Source: Anthoceros angustus (taxonomy: Eukaryota > Streptophyta > Anthocerotopsida > Anthocerotales > Anthocerotaceae). Taken from it: a stretch of 64,000 nt of DNA. The position numbers and the translations under genes were made by a program. The notes beneath the pieces are model-generated. The model was not told the origin of the DNA. It ran no database searches and saw only the letters and a program-made list of their open reading frames with translations. Position 1 is the stretch's first letter, and every line of letters starts with the position of its first letter. The stretch is taken from assembly GCA_010909165.1 (NCBI GenBank), contig MU008182.1:954954-1018953 (forward strand), in the 5' to 3' direction. Below, piece by piece: positions 33,665 through 44,524 of this stretch.

Positions 33665-35368
33665 TCAAGTGGTGGTCCTAACCAGCTTCAACCTCTCTCG
33701 CAAGCTTTGTTTAACTTTTGCAAGCAGGAGGCAAATAATGAAACATACTAAATGGAATAGAGAGAGAGCTAAATACCTGCAGCAGCAGAGCAGACAGCGG
33801 AATGCTTAGCTCAGAAGATACAAGAGCCTGCTAGAGGAAGTTATGGACAAGTATGAACTGCAACAGGCACGTACCAGGCGGGGGCATAGGGTGTTGAGAG
33901 ACTGAGAAATGGATAGGGCCACCTGTAGTCAAGTCGACACCACCCCAATATGAGCATGTGAAGATGGCAGATTGTCGAAGGTGAGCGATAAGTTCCACAG
34001 AAGGAAAAGGGTGGTAAGCTTACCCTGTGGAGGAGCCTGAAAAATGGAGAAACCACTGAAAGGAAATATATGCAACACTCCACATGACCATATATGCTCC
34101 ACGAAACCATGGGAAGCGCTGGACAATGAGGTTGGACTTGATCAGTATCATGTTCTAGGTGCTGTTCAGTGAGGCAAGGTATGTGAATTTCAAGAGATGG
34201 GGCTTAGAGCTACCATGTCGTTAAGGAGGAGTTCAATGACAAAAAACAAGGCATTCACTGCATGCATGTTTATGTCCACCTGCACAACCATTTTCAACAA
34301 GAGATTTGTGAGACATGATCCAAAGTGATGAGAAGGGTTCGGACTGTGATTAGACAACAGCACTTACAAAATCATGCTGAAAATCACGTGGAAGAACGAA
34401 GGGAACCAACAGAAGCCAGTACACGCTGTCAGTTAATAGCACGGCTGGGCCTAGGACCTGCAAACAATGGCGAGAGTCACACATCTGTGTGCATTTACGA
34501 GTTGCAAATGAAAGCATTTCGAGCCTTCCAAAATGTTGAGACCTGGAACAGCACTTGCAAAGCGTAGCTCCAAAATCCTCCGCGGGTTCTGCTACCACCT
34601 TCAGGTAGGCTGTACCAGCGATGAGCTTCCTGGCTTGCATCTCGAAAGCTTGCATTCTCCGCCTCCTTCCCCGGTAAAAGCGAATCGCCCTCTGCTAGGT
34701 TCAACTCCTTGGATTCAGGAGCAATTTCGGTCTCAGGTATCCGTTGCAGAACGTTTGCTGCACTGGTACCCGCTGCCAGCTACCCATGGCATTCCCGAAT
34801 GGCCAAACAGACTCAGAACGCAGTGCTGGTGCAAAAGACTGTTGATGGACTGCTCATCAGCAGAAAGAGACCTACTAACAACCATCATAAAAAAAGTTGA
34901 AGTGGACACACCCCGAAATAAACAGCCAGCAGCGTGAATGTCCATCTGCAAAACAGCCAACAACGAAGAAGTGTCATTCAATGGAGGTCCCAAGGCTCAA
35001 CACACGAAGATCCTCCAAGAAGTGCAGCACATTCCTTACTGTGTGTAGTAATAGTAAGTTAGACTGGGCCCCAAGTGAATCAAATTGTACAGCTGAAAGG
35101 GCACTAAGTAGAGAAACGCGAAAGAACGAAAGGCAAGGAGCCAGCCCGGATGAATCCAACCACCCCCTGCAGTCCACACTTCATCCGAAAACACAATCCC
35201 ATCCGCCGCAATAATAGAGCGAGCTGCTGGCCTCCCACCAGCACGTGCCTTGGCACCTTTGGCACGCCCTTCATACTTGAAGACAACAATGAAGCTAGAC
35301 ACTAAGAAGCCAAGCACAACCAAGAAGCAGGAGAAGACAGGCCATATATCCCACAACGCCGAGGTCAT
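33665..35368 (-). CDS. plant multi-pass membrane protein (F18G18.200 / At3g27770-like family)
   Basis: Several exons on the minus strand. Exon 1 (35040-35368) encodes a TM helix (IWPVFSCFLVVLGFLVSSFIVVF) directly followed by KYEG, then SDEVWTAGGGWIHPGWLLAFR and a second hydrophobic stretch ending YYYYTQ. Exon 2 (about 34905-34945) continues as QWTFTLLAVYFG. Later exons give GGFWSYALQVLFQ, AVLLTDSVYWLLLVPFVLPRDF, NMHAVNALFFVIELLLN, FPWFRGAYMVMWSVAYISFQW, RWPYPFLSLSTPYAPAWYL and a final LFHLVCFIICLLLAKVK before the stop at 33665. These segments match, in order, a plant family of about seven-TM proteins with no established function that I know. Boundaries of exon 3 (about 34500-34790) are not resolved. 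Confidence 0.8.
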
Positions 35369-36919
35369 CTTCCACCCAAGATCCCTCCGCTAACTGGGTG
35401 GAAGCAATGACACGCAACTCACTCTAGGGCACGTCCCGCGGACAGTTGGAGGACTTCCCCAGATCCCAACCAACACCCACTTGTTTACTCAATTTCTTGG
35501 TTCCCCACCAATGCTTCACTGCTCACCATACTACTCCCATCATTCCTCCGCCAGCCAGCCAAACTTCATATCCTCCTCCTCCCAGCTCTGCCCACCGAAG
35601 GTATCTTATCCAGACTAGGAATCGGGCCTGGATCCTCGCAAATTGGACTGGCCGCAGGCGGGCTCTGACTGCATGCCCAGTGTCGTGGCATCGTGGGCAG
35701 CTTCTGCGTGTCTTTCATAACGAGGTTGCGAATGGAGGAAAAAAGATAGAATATGGCGTCCAATTTTCCAAAAGGTAAAGGACTGGTAACCACAAAAAGA
35801 TGCCAAACCAAAACAACCAGTCTAAGTTGGAGATAAGTGGATAAATGTTTGATCAGTTTTACATAAACGATAGGCATTCTAATCTAGTGCTAATAAATCT
35901 TGCAATAGAATATGCATAAAATTCAAAGGAGAGAAGAAGATCGTGGAAGCAAATCGAACAAAGTTGTCATCCTTGGGTGGGGGGAAAAAGAAGACTTTAT
36001 TATAAAAAAGAGATGGAAAAAAACTCATCCACCCCAAAAACAAAGGGGGAAAACCCAACGAAAGGGTACCATGCCAAAGGGACTAGCCCATGATCACGCA
36101 TTTCAAAACTACCAATTGTAGTGCTTGTGATGATCCGTCCCGTGAGTTACAACTACGGGAATCCTTCCCAGACCTACCCTTTTGTTTTTGCACAAAGCAT
36201 ACCTTCCTCTATCGATTACTCTCGAGAAGAAAACTTCAAGAGGGGCTGCCATTTCTGGACCAGACCACAAGAGTTGGAGAGGATGGTTCATCAATGGGTT
36301 ATTAGGTATCCATTGCTCTTGAGAAGAAAACTTTGGAGTACCATTTTCTGGACCACAAAAAGTGCGGGGATGCTTCTTAAAAAACTCCGACGGCAAGTAA
36401 ACCACACCATATGAAAGGGAACGGGTAGGTGCTTTTCGATCGAACTTTCAGACAGCATAGCATTCTAAGTTCTAACTAGTACACCAGGGAACTTCTTCGA
36501 ACTGTTGTAGTCTACCTACGCGACATAGTAAGACCTGAGAGAGAAGGTGGTGGGGTCCACCACGGACGAATTGAGAGACCGGGTTGTGCACCAGCCCGGA
36601 CAAACTTGAGAGACCGGGTTGTGCAGCATCCCGGACAAACTTGAGAGACCGGGTTGTGCACCACCGTGGCCGCAAGGAGAGCAATGGGCACAGTCCGCTT
36701 GTCCCATTCTGCTCGGGAAGAGCAACGGCGTTTGTTCGTGTCCGCGGGGATCGCCGAAGGTGACCAGCCGCCTGGCTTGCCTCGCGCTCCACACTAGCGC
36801 CCGATCTGGGATGCGGGCAGATAGAATTCATTGCTTGCCGGCTGCTGCTGTGTGGATGAGTCCGGGGGTCCGCTTCCAGGCTCGGGTTCTGCGCTGCGCC
36901 GAGGCGCAGGGAGTACGCG
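35369..36919. other. intergenic region and MATE 1 promoter
   Basis: No gene recognised. It contains a diverged duplication near 36220-36350 (AGAAGAAAACTT..TTTCTGGACCA twice) and a 35-bp triplicate at 36571-36675. Confidence 0.4.
36571..36675. repeat. three tandem 35-bp repeats upstream of MATE 1
   Basis: TTGAGAGACCGGGTTGTGCA begins at 36571, 36606 and 36641, an exact 35-bp period, with small differences after the core. The array lies about 250-350 bp before the MATE 1 start codon. Confidence 0.85.
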
Positions 36920-38377
36920 ATGGACTCCAAGCTGGAGCAGAGCACGCTGAGCAGCAGCGGCAAGGGAAGTGGACTGGAAGCAGCGCTCCTGGAGGCGCAG
37001 GATTTGGATGAAGGGCCGGCGTCCTTGCTGGAGGAGGCGAGGAAGAACATGGCCCTGGCAGTCCCGGTGGCGCTCATGGGGATCGTGAATTACACGCTCT
37101 TCAGTGTTTCGGTGGCCTTCGTCGGGCGGCTCGGGGCTCTGAGGTTCGCGGCGGCCGCCATGGCGTCCAGCTTCGCGAATGTGTTCGGGTACGCCATTCT
37201 CGACGGGCTGTCGGCCGGGATGGAGACATTCGGGGGGCAGGCGTACGGGGCCGGGCAGAACAGGATGCTGGGAGTGGTTTTGCAGCGGGGGATTTTGGTT
37301 TTGCTCGTGGCGTGCTTGCCGATTTCCGTGCTGTTCAATCTGGCTTCTCCGATTTTGCTGGCCCTAGGGCAGGATCCGGAGATCGTGCAGCTGGCGTCGC
37401 AGTACGTGCTGGTGCTGCTGCCGGGCCTGTTTGTGGCGGCGGGTCTGTCGCCGGTGCAGAAGTTTCTGGAAGTGCAGGGAGTGATGGTGCCGATGGCGAT
37501 GAGTGCGTGCTGCGTGCTGTTGCTGAGCGTGCCTGTGAATTACATGTGGGTGTATGCGCTGGAGCTAGGGTTTCTCGGGGCCGGGGCTGCGTTTAGTACT
37601 GCGACCTGTATGAATCTGGGGTTTCTGTTGCTGTATTTGCAGTCTGAGAGTACGGGGATTTTGGAGAGGGCGTGGCTTGGGTGGAGTAGGGATGCGTTTC
37701 GGGACTGGGTGCCTTTTCTGAAGCTTGCGGTTCCTGCCATGGCTATGAATTGTTTCGAGTGGTGGTTTTTCGAGGTGCTGTTGGTTATGTCTGGCTTGTT
37801 GCCTGATCCGCAGATCAGCTTGTCCGCCATGAACATAACCTACCAGACGGCTGGGGTGTGCTACATGGTGCAAATAGGGCTCAGCACGGCTGCCAGCGTC
37901 CGAGTCAGTAACGAGCTGGGTGCCCAGAGGCCTGCCAGGGCGCGGAGGGCTGTGGTGGCAGCTCTGTGCAATGCGTTGCTCACTAGTGGAGTCTTGTCCA
38001 TCGTGCTGCTGCTGTTCCGACGTAAGTGGGCCTTGATTTTCACCACCTCGGATGAGGTGGAGGTGGTGTCCTTGGTGGGTTTGCTCATCCCCTTGATCGT
38101 GGCATGCCAGCCCATCTTCTGCATGAGCACGGTTTTGTCTGGGATTTTGAGAGGGTCTGGGCAGCAGCTGGCAGGTTCCCTCGTCAACGGGCTCACCTTT
38201 TGGGCAGTGGCTCTGCCCCTTTCCTACTACCTTGCGTTCCGTGAAGGACATGGCTTGCAAGGCCTGTGGTGGGGAGTCATGGCTGGGTCCGGGTCCCAAG
38301 CGGTCATGAACGCCGGCCTTGTCTGGAGAACTGACTGGTCTGATCAGGCAGACAAGGCCTTCGAGCGAGTTAGCTGA
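36920..38377 (+). CDS. MATE/DTX multidrug and toxin extrusion transporter 1
   Basis: Proton- or sodium-coupled efflux carrier of the MATE (DETOXIFICATION) family, plasma membrane or vacuole; substrates in plants include flavonoids, alkaloids, citrate and xenobiotics. It is an intronless 485-residue frame with the usual 12 TM helices. Family marks: VAFVGRLGALRFAAAAMASS in TM2, DGLSAGMETFGGQAYGA, CFEWWFFEVLLVMSGLLP in TM7, STAASVRVSNELGAQRP and SGILRGSGQQ. The start at 36920 matches the family's short hydrophilic N-terminus. It is a close paralogue of the gene at 42.6 kb; most of the TM region is identical or conservatively changed, so they arose by local duplication. Lack of introns suggests that the ancestor was intronless or retroposed. 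Confidence 0.93.
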   Translation: MDSKLEQSTLSSSGKGSGLEAALLEAQDLDEGPASLLEEARKNMALAVPVALMGIVNYTLFSVSVAFVGRLGALRFAAAAMASSFANVFGYAILDGLSAGMETFGGQAYGAGQNRMLGVVLQRGILVLLVACLPISVLFNLASPILLALGQDPEIVQLASQYVLVLLPGLFVAAGLSPVQKFLEVQGVMVPMAMSACCVLLLSVPVNYMWVYALELGFLGAGAAFSTATCMNLGFLLLYLQSESTGILERAWLGWSRDAFRDWVPFLKLAVPAMAMNCFEWWFFEVLLVMSGLLPDPQISLSAMNITYQTAGVCYMVQIGLSTAASVRVSNELGAQRPARARRAVVAALCNALLTSGVLSIVLLLFRRKWALIFTTSDEVEVVSLVGLLIPLIVACQPIFCMSTVLSGILRGSGQQLAGSLVNGLTFWAVALPLSYYLAFREGHGLQGLWWGVMAGSGSQAVMNAGLVWRTDWSDQADKAFERVS

Positions 38378-38529
38378 ATTCCTGCCTTTTACTAGCAGCT
38401 GCCTCAATTTTTTGCTTGTTTCCATAACTTGGAACAAGCACAAGCAAGCTTAGCTTCACGAACTCCTCTGCTATCTCGTGCGACGTGCTTGCAAAGAGAG
38501 CTCTGACGTGCATCCAGTGTTGGGCAGTA

Positions 38530-38850
38530 CTAGTGCGCGGGAGCATTTTGAGGGCGTAAGACATCGGATTGGATCGGAGGGGAGCCGTGGACATGCTTCC
38601 GGAGCGTGCAGGAGAGCGGTGCTTGCGTGGCTTGTTCTTCTGGTGGGTGCAAGCAGAGAAGCTCATCCGGAGCTCGGTGGCAGCGTATATGTTCGACATC
38701 AAGATATATGCTGAGGCATCTTGCTTGTCTAGCTTCACTGGTGCATCGACAGCGTGACGTCCCACTTCCACATTGGTCCACTTTCTACAAGAACCCAGGA
38801 GAGTGTGCCACACTGCAGCATCAGGCCTTACAGGCATTGTCTCATAACCA
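38530..38850 (-). pseudogene. PPR protein C-terminal (E motif) remnant
   Basis: The minus strand encodes MPVRPDAAVWHTLLGSCRKW followed by VEVGRHAV and ASAYILMSNIYAA, a typical PPR E1/E2 motif region. Sequence after NIYAA does not continue into an E+ or DYW domain, and no PPR array precedes it in frame. It is a gene relic beside MATE 1. Confidence 0.65.
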
Positions 38851-40429
38851 GGGCACGTAGGAAGTGAGAACCAATGCAAAAGTTCAAGCACGGTCTGCAA
38901 GAACCCCTACAGAAGTCTGCTGCAATCTGAGATCGAAAAGAGCATCATACAAGGAAATCCAATGCTCTTGGAGAATCGTAATGCGTCCGAATCAAAACCG
39001 ATACACGCTATCCTTTGCACCAAGATATGTCGCATAATCTTTAGTAACGTCCCCTCTGTGGTTGCGAAAACGCATTAGAAACCCGCTGCTACAAAGAAAT
39101 AAAAAGGAGAGATGCAAAAGGTTATGAATGCCCGATGCAAGGCAGGTATGTAGATTTTCATGCTCATGGTCTCGCACAGGGCCACCAGAATGCCCTCGAA
39201 AGCAGGAACGGGCTGGTCTTAAACACACCACAACCGCTAGTAAACGAAACTATATACGAATCTGACGTCAAGACTGAAGTGCCCACACACCTTAGTTGCT
39301 ACCAAGGGCGCTCCTTTGCCGACCACCGTCACACCCGGCAAGCCACTGAAATCTGCTGCAATTAAACTCATGGTGGTCCGTACATGATGCAGAACATCCA
39401 GTAATTGCTGCTAGCAGACATCTGCACACAGACTGTTACAACTCCACTATGTAGCTAGCTTTGCAAACTCTGTCGACAGATAGAATTTCATAAGTACCAT
39501 CAGAGGTGACAGCCAGCTCAGTCGCTCCATTCACAGAACAGTCAATAGGTGAAGTACTTGCCAAGCATCCAGTCGCTCCATTCACAGAACAGTCAATAGG
39601 TGAAGTACTTGCCAGGCATCCAGTCGGAATCCAGAAAAGCTCAGACTTAAGCCAGAACCTCGAACTAATCTTTTGACGAAATCAAGCCACCTGATATGTC
39701 CACTAGCATTATCACTAAAGATGTCTAGAAATTGCTTAATCAGAGGACCTTGTAAAGGATGGAGGGTTTCAAAAGCTTCACCCCTGTTATACGAGACAGC
39801 CATGGAGCACCAGCCCAACAACTATTGACATGAGAATCATGAATAAGAGTTGATTCTTAACAAAATGGATGTGCAAAAACGAATCCACAAAGCTCAAGAA
39901 AGCATACCCATGCCCCTTTTAAGAGATAACAACTTCCATCCACGAGGATGACTGAGAAGGTTTGCAAACCAAGTCATGAGGCAGATTATCTAGAACCTAT
40001 CAAAAAGTCAAACAATGGCCTCAGTTGGATTGAGAAAGAGATGAAGACTGGTCGCACAATGGCCTCAGTTGGATTGAGAAAGAGATGAAGATTGTTCACT
40101 GTGAACGGATTGTTGTGAAGTTTATTCATACATTTCTCAATTACAAAGACCTATAATTTTTGTTTCCATATGCATATACTTGTTAAACAAGGAAACATAT
40201 CACTTGTTACCCACCTCTCTATGTTGGTGGCGTGTAAGCAAAGAGTGGAGGTGTGGTGCGCCGTGCGTCAAGGCAGGGTTTTGCGAGGCCTAACTCGGAG
40301 TGGGCAGCCCGGGCCTAAACACGGTGTACGAATGTGGGGAGGCCGGGCGTATGTGCTGCGCTTGTGTTGCGACACGCTTCGAGCATGTTGCAAGGAGCTA
40401 TGGATGTGTTCTAAACGATTGCTAACTCA
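38851..40429. other. intergenic, with short duplications
   Basis: No gene recognised. A 51-bp unit (CAGTCGCTCCATTCACAGAAC..) is duplicated around 39515-39615. AATGGCCTCAGTTGGATTGAGAAAGAGATGAAG is duplicated at about 40013 and 40057. Confidence 0.5.
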
Positions 40430-40700
40430 GATGCTTTCACGTGGTTTGCCATCATTTTCATGCATGTTAAGCAGAGACAGGATAGGGAGGCCATACAACT
40501 GTATCATCAGATCTGCATGGCGAGTGTGAAGGTAGATGGTCATGTGTTTGTAGCAACCCTGCAGGCTTGTGCCCAAGGAGTTGACCTAGAAGATGGGCAG
40601 CTGGTGTAAGCTGGTGTGTCGGCCATTGGGGTTGAGCTTGATCTCTTTGTTTTTACAAAATTAGTTGACAGTTATGCAAAGTGTGGTAAAGAATGCACAC
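40430..40700 (+). pseudogene. PPR repeat remnant
   Basis: The plus strand gives REAIQLYHQICMASVKVDGH then VFVATLQACAQGVDLEDGQLV and a stop; beyond it come IGVELDLFVFTKLVDSYAKCGK. This is a PPR motif pair with an in-frame stop and no start, so a decayed PPR gene piece. Confidence 0.65.
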
Positions 40701-41196
40701 AGCAAAATTAGTTGACAGCACGATGCATGCCGATCGACAACTCAAGCCCGAAGAGCATTGGACAAAAGACAATCGTAAAGATTAAAAAAGATGCCTCAAG
40801 TACCAAAAGGTTGTAACCGTTTTATAACCAAAAATAACTAAACTATATATGATTAACGAATACTTAAACCAAATAACATTTCATAATTAAGCCCTGACCC
40901 TATTAGGGGTTTTTGGGTTGAAACGATAATTAAGGCTTATTATCTAACACCCCCTCTCAAACCAAAAACAAGCCATAGTGCTTCAGCAAGCCTAGAGACA
41001 GCCATTTGTAAGAACTTAAAATCTAGATGTAAGGTTCACAAGATCTCCCATGGGTTGGGTTTCACCACGACCTAGCCAATCAATCACTACACAAAGAGAC
41101 TTGCACAACTCTCATTGCTCTCAATCTCACGACGCAGCACTAGGCTCCAAGGAGCCCGCCATTAACTGATAACTCACAGACCAATCTCTTCGAGGT

Positions 41197-41370
41197 GCTG
41201 CTCTTTATTCACAGAATAAAGACTTGAGTCTGCCTATTTACGCCCAACTAGTAGCTGCTCTTTATTCACATAATAAAACTTGAGTCTGACTATTTACGCC
41301 CGACTGATAGCTGCTCTTTATTCACAGAATAAAGACTTGAGTCTGGCTATTTACGGCCAATTGGTAGCTG
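41197..41370. repeat. three tandem copies of a 56-57-bp unit
   Basis: GCTGCTCTTTATTCACA(G/T)AATAAA begins at 41197, 41254 and 41310; each unit continues as ACTTGAGTCTG(C/A/G)CTATTTACG. Each copy contains a short internal palindrome (TTTATTC..GAATAAA). Confidence 0.8.
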
Positions 41371-41557
41371 CCCTTGACTCAAGGACAAGGGCACTAACTT
41401 GGCTCTCCATAACTCTCTCCACACAAGGTGTGAAGCGCACAATGAACTAAATGATGAATGCTCAAAGCTCTTGCTCTAGCCCTTATATATCCCGCATGCT
41501 CACCTCAATTAGATAGCCACTAACTCAGGGGATTCTTGCAGACCACTCATCACTAAG

Positions 41558-41660
41558 AGTCCTCTCTAGACAGCTCTTCATTAGTCCTCTCTAGACAATT
41601 CTTCATTAGTCCTCTCTAGACAGTTCTTCATTAGTCCTCTCTAGACAGCTCTTCAATAGT
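41558..41660. repeat. four tandem 25-bp repeats
   Basis: AGTCCTCTCTAGACA starts at 41558, 41583, 41608 and 41633, each followed by a variant of (G/A)(C/T)TCTTCATT. Confidence 0.85.
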
Positions 41661-41810
41661 GGCTGCAGCAATTCTTTTCTAACAGGAGATAACATGAAGC
41701 ATGCAACACATACATTTCTTAAGAGGGCAGCTGCTAATTAACTTTTTACTCTTTTAATTTTTAATTACTCTAAGTTTGATAATATAGGATAATTTGCCAT
41801 ATCAAGTGCG

Positions 41811-42025
41811 GAAAGAAGAAGAAGAACAGGAAGAATTTTATTTAAGTCCACTAAGGACGGATTTCTGTCATGGAACTTGGTACTTAACAACTTGTACTGC
41901 GATGTGCCTAAGCTACTTGCACCAAGGGTATCCACTCCCTTTAAGGACCTCATCTAAGTACCTATGTAAGCGTAGGATGCTTAATCAGAATCACGACGTT
42001 CTTATAAATGTGTGTCCATTTGGCC
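41811..42025 (-). repeat. SINE-like repeat, copy 2
   Basis: Read on the minus strand it ends in ATTTTATT-complement sequence and a TTC tail like the copy at 7.3 kb. It shares the internal AAGCTACTTGCACCAAGGG block (plus-strand reading) with both other copies. Confidence 0.6.
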
Positions 42026-42030
42026 AAAGC

Positions 42031-42250
42031 CAAGAAAGAAGAAGAAGAAGAATTTTATTTAAGTCCATTGAGGACGGATTTCCGTCATGGACTTGGTACT
42101 TAACAACTTGTACCATGGTGTGCCTAAGCTACTTGCACCAAGGGCATCCACTTCCTTTAGGCACCCCATTTAAGTACCGATCTAAGCTCAGATGCTTAAT
42201 CACGGCGTTCTTATTAATGTGTTTCCATTTGTGTCCATTTGGACTAAGCC
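42031..42250 (-). repeat. SINE-like repeat, copy 3, tandem to copy 2
   Basis: Begins with AGAAGAAGAAGAAGAATTTT and continues as AAGTCCATTGAGGACGGATTT, near-identical in layout to copy 2. It ends within 400 bp of the MATE 2 start codon. Confidence 0.6.
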
Positions 42251-42642
42251 ATTTGGACTTTACCAACTCTCCACTTTCATCCCGCCACCATGCTACTTTA
42301 CCAACTCTGCACTTTTCTGTGGTGGTGGTGAATTGGGAATGGGCAAGCGCCGGCTGACCTGGGGTCAGTTCCTCCCGTACATGTACCATAAATCAACAAT
42401 ACATATGTACGTTGGATTTGTCCTTTCACGCTCATAGAGATGTTCAACTGTATTCGTCCTGTCTGATGGCGTCGCGGAAGCTTCCTCCGCATGGCGGGTA
42501 AGTTGCCTTGTGCTCCACACTTTCCGGTAGTGCCGCTGAGGCGAAGCCTTTTAACGGTGCCGAGACTCGGGCGCTTCAGGCCGAGATGAGTCCTGGTGTC
42601 GCGCTTCCAGAGAGCTGCGATTGCGCGGCTGGGAGTCCGGCA

Positions 42643-44115
42643 ATGGACTCGGACCACGCACAGCAGGCCAAGAGCAACGGCAACGGCAAGGAGGGCGGCC
42701 TGCGAGCGCCGCTGCTGGACCTGGAGGCGCGCGACGTCGATTTCGATGGAGGCCCGACGACTCTGCTGGCGGAGGCGAGGAAGAACATGGAGCTGGCGCT
42801 CCCCGTGGCGTTCATGGGCATCGTGAGCTACACGCTCTTCGGGGTCTCCCTGGCCTTCGTGGGCCGCCTCGGGGCCCTGCATTTCGCGGCAGCTTCCATG
42901 GCCTCCAGCTTCGCCAACGTGTTCGGGTACGCCATCCTGGACGGGCTGTCCGCGGGGATGGAGACGCTCGGGGGGCAGGCCCACGGGGCCGGGCAGCACA
43001 GGCTGTTGGGGGTCGTTTTGCAGAGGGGGATTTTCGTGCTGCTCATGGCGTGTTTGGCCATTGCGGGAGTCTTCACTCTGGCTTCCCCGATTCTGCTCGC
43101 CCTGGGGCAGGATGCGGGGATTGTAGAGCTGGCGGCGAGGTACGTCCTGGTGCTGCTTCCGGGGCTGTTTGCGGCGGCCTGTTTGTCCCCTGTGCAGAAG
43201 TTTCTGGAGGTGCAGGGGGTGATGGTGCCCATGGCTGTCAGTGCCTGCGTCGTGCTGCTGCTGAGCTTTCCCGTGAACTACGTCGGGATTTACGTGCTGG
43301 AACTGGGGTTTCTCGGGGCCGGGGGGGCGTACAGCATGTCCGCCATCTTCAATCTGGCGTTTCTGCTGCTGTTTTTGCAGTTTGAGTCGAGTGGGATTCT
43401 GGAGCGGGCGTGGCCTGGGTGGAGTAGAGATGCGTTTCGGGATTGGGCTCCGTTTTTGAAGCTTGCGGTGCCTGCTATGGCTATGAATTGCTTTGAGTGG
43501 TGGTTCTTCGAGGTGTTGCTGGTTTTGGCGGGGCTGTTGCCTGATCCGGAGATTACCTTGACGGCTATGAACATTACCTTCCAGACGGCGGGGGTGTGCT
43601 ATATGGTGCATTTAGGGCTGAGCACGGCTGCCAGCGTCCGGGTGTCCAACGAGCTGGGGGCTCAGAGGCCTGACAGGGCCAAGAGGGCTGTGCTTGCGGC
43701 TGTTTGCAATTCCGTGTTGGCGAGCGGAGTGCTGTCTGTTGTGTTGTTGCTGTTTCGGCATCGCTGGGCTTTGATTTTCACTACTTCGGATGAGGTGGAG
43801 GTGGTGGCTCTGGTGGCCCTGCTCATGCCCTTGATTGTGGCGTCGCAGTTCATCCTGTCCCTGAGTGCGGTCATGTCTGGGATTTTGAGGGGGTCTGGGC
43901 AGCAGCTGGCAGGGTCCATTGTGAACGGGGTCACATTGTGGGCGGTGGCTTTGCCCACGAGCTATTACCTTGCATTCCGGGCAGGGTATGGCCTGCAGGG
44001 GCTGTGGTGGGGGCTCATGGTAGGAGTAGGGTTGCAATCTGTGATGAACGTCAGCCTGTCGTTCAGAACGGACTGGTCTCATCAGGCAGCTAAGGCCTTT
44101 GAGAGAGTCAGCTGA
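42643..44115 (+). CDS. MATE/DTX multidrug and toxin extrusion transporter 2
   Basis: Second intronless MATE gene: 490 residues from the Met that aligns with the MATE 1 start (MDSDHAQQ versus MDSKLEQS). An in-frame Met at 42586 would add 19 residues. The N-terminal hydrophilic segment ends with GGLRAPLLDLEARD. Twelve TM helices carry FVGRLGALHFAAASMASSFA, DGLSAGMETLGGQAHGAGQ, CFEWWFFEVLLVLAGLLPDP, STAASVRVSNELGAQRPDRA and SGILRGSGQQLAGS. It differs from MATE 1 mainly in the N-terminus, TM3-4 and the end of TM10, so the copies may have different substrates, though none can be named. GC content is higher than its surroundings. Two SINE-like repeats lie just upstream. Confidence 0.93.
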   Translation: MDSDHAQQAKSNGNGKEGGLRAPLLDLEARDVDFDGGPTTLLAEARKNMELALPVAFMGIVSYTLFGVSLAFVGRLGALHFAAASMASSFANVFGYAILDGLSAGMETLGGQAHGAGQHRLLGVVLQRGIFVLLMACLAIAGVFTLASPILLALGQDAGIVELAARYVLVLLPGLFAAACLSPVQKFLEVQGVMVPMAVSACVVLLLSFPVNYVGIYVLELGFLGAGGAYSMSAIFNLAFLLLFLQFESSGILERAWPGWSRDAFRDWAPFLKLAVPAMAMNCFEWWFFEVLLVLAGLLPDPEITLTAMNITFQTAGVCYMVHLGLSTAASVRVSNELGAQRPDRAKRAVLAAVCNSVLASGVLSVVLLLFRHRWALIFTTSDEVEVVALVALLMPLIVASQFILSLSAVMSGILRGSGQQLAGSIVNGVTLWAVALPTSYYLAFRAGYGLQGLWWGLMVGVGLQSVMNVSLSFRTDWSHQAAKAFERVS

Positions 44116-44524
44116 ATCCATCCCTGTGCACTCTCCACATTTTTGCTCTCAGGTTATTAGTTTGACAGCAGCTGTGGAAGCAGTCACGGTCCGTGACAAG
44201 CGACACCGCAAATGCTCCGTAGTCCGTCCTTCTCGTGAGGTGAAATGCTGTCGAATTAGAAGCAGGGCTCCTCTTCCTACGACTGTCTCAAAAGGTCGCC
44301 TTCATCTGCATGTAGGTGAATTCACCAAACCTTGGTTGGATGAATGAGACTGCCCAACATACAAACTGGACGTCGAAGTCCCAGAGTCGGTTGCACAATC
44401 GGGGGGGTTGATCTCCCGGTGGATTTTGTTTGTGGTTTGAAGGCCGTTAAAGCTCTGGCATGAGCTTACACATTAGCAACGGAAAACACATGAGATAACA
44501 TCAAGCAGCAGCTGAGCTTCTGTA

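Noticed and set aside
37565-38443. Long minus-strand frames opposite MATE 1 and MATE 2 (also 42298-43611)
   Set aside because: Antisense shadows of the intronless transporter genes; Gln/His/Arg-rich composition with no domain.
41197-41660. Regular short repeats considered as a CRISPR array
   Set aside because: Units are directly adjacent without unique spacers and the genome is a plant; simple tandem repeats.
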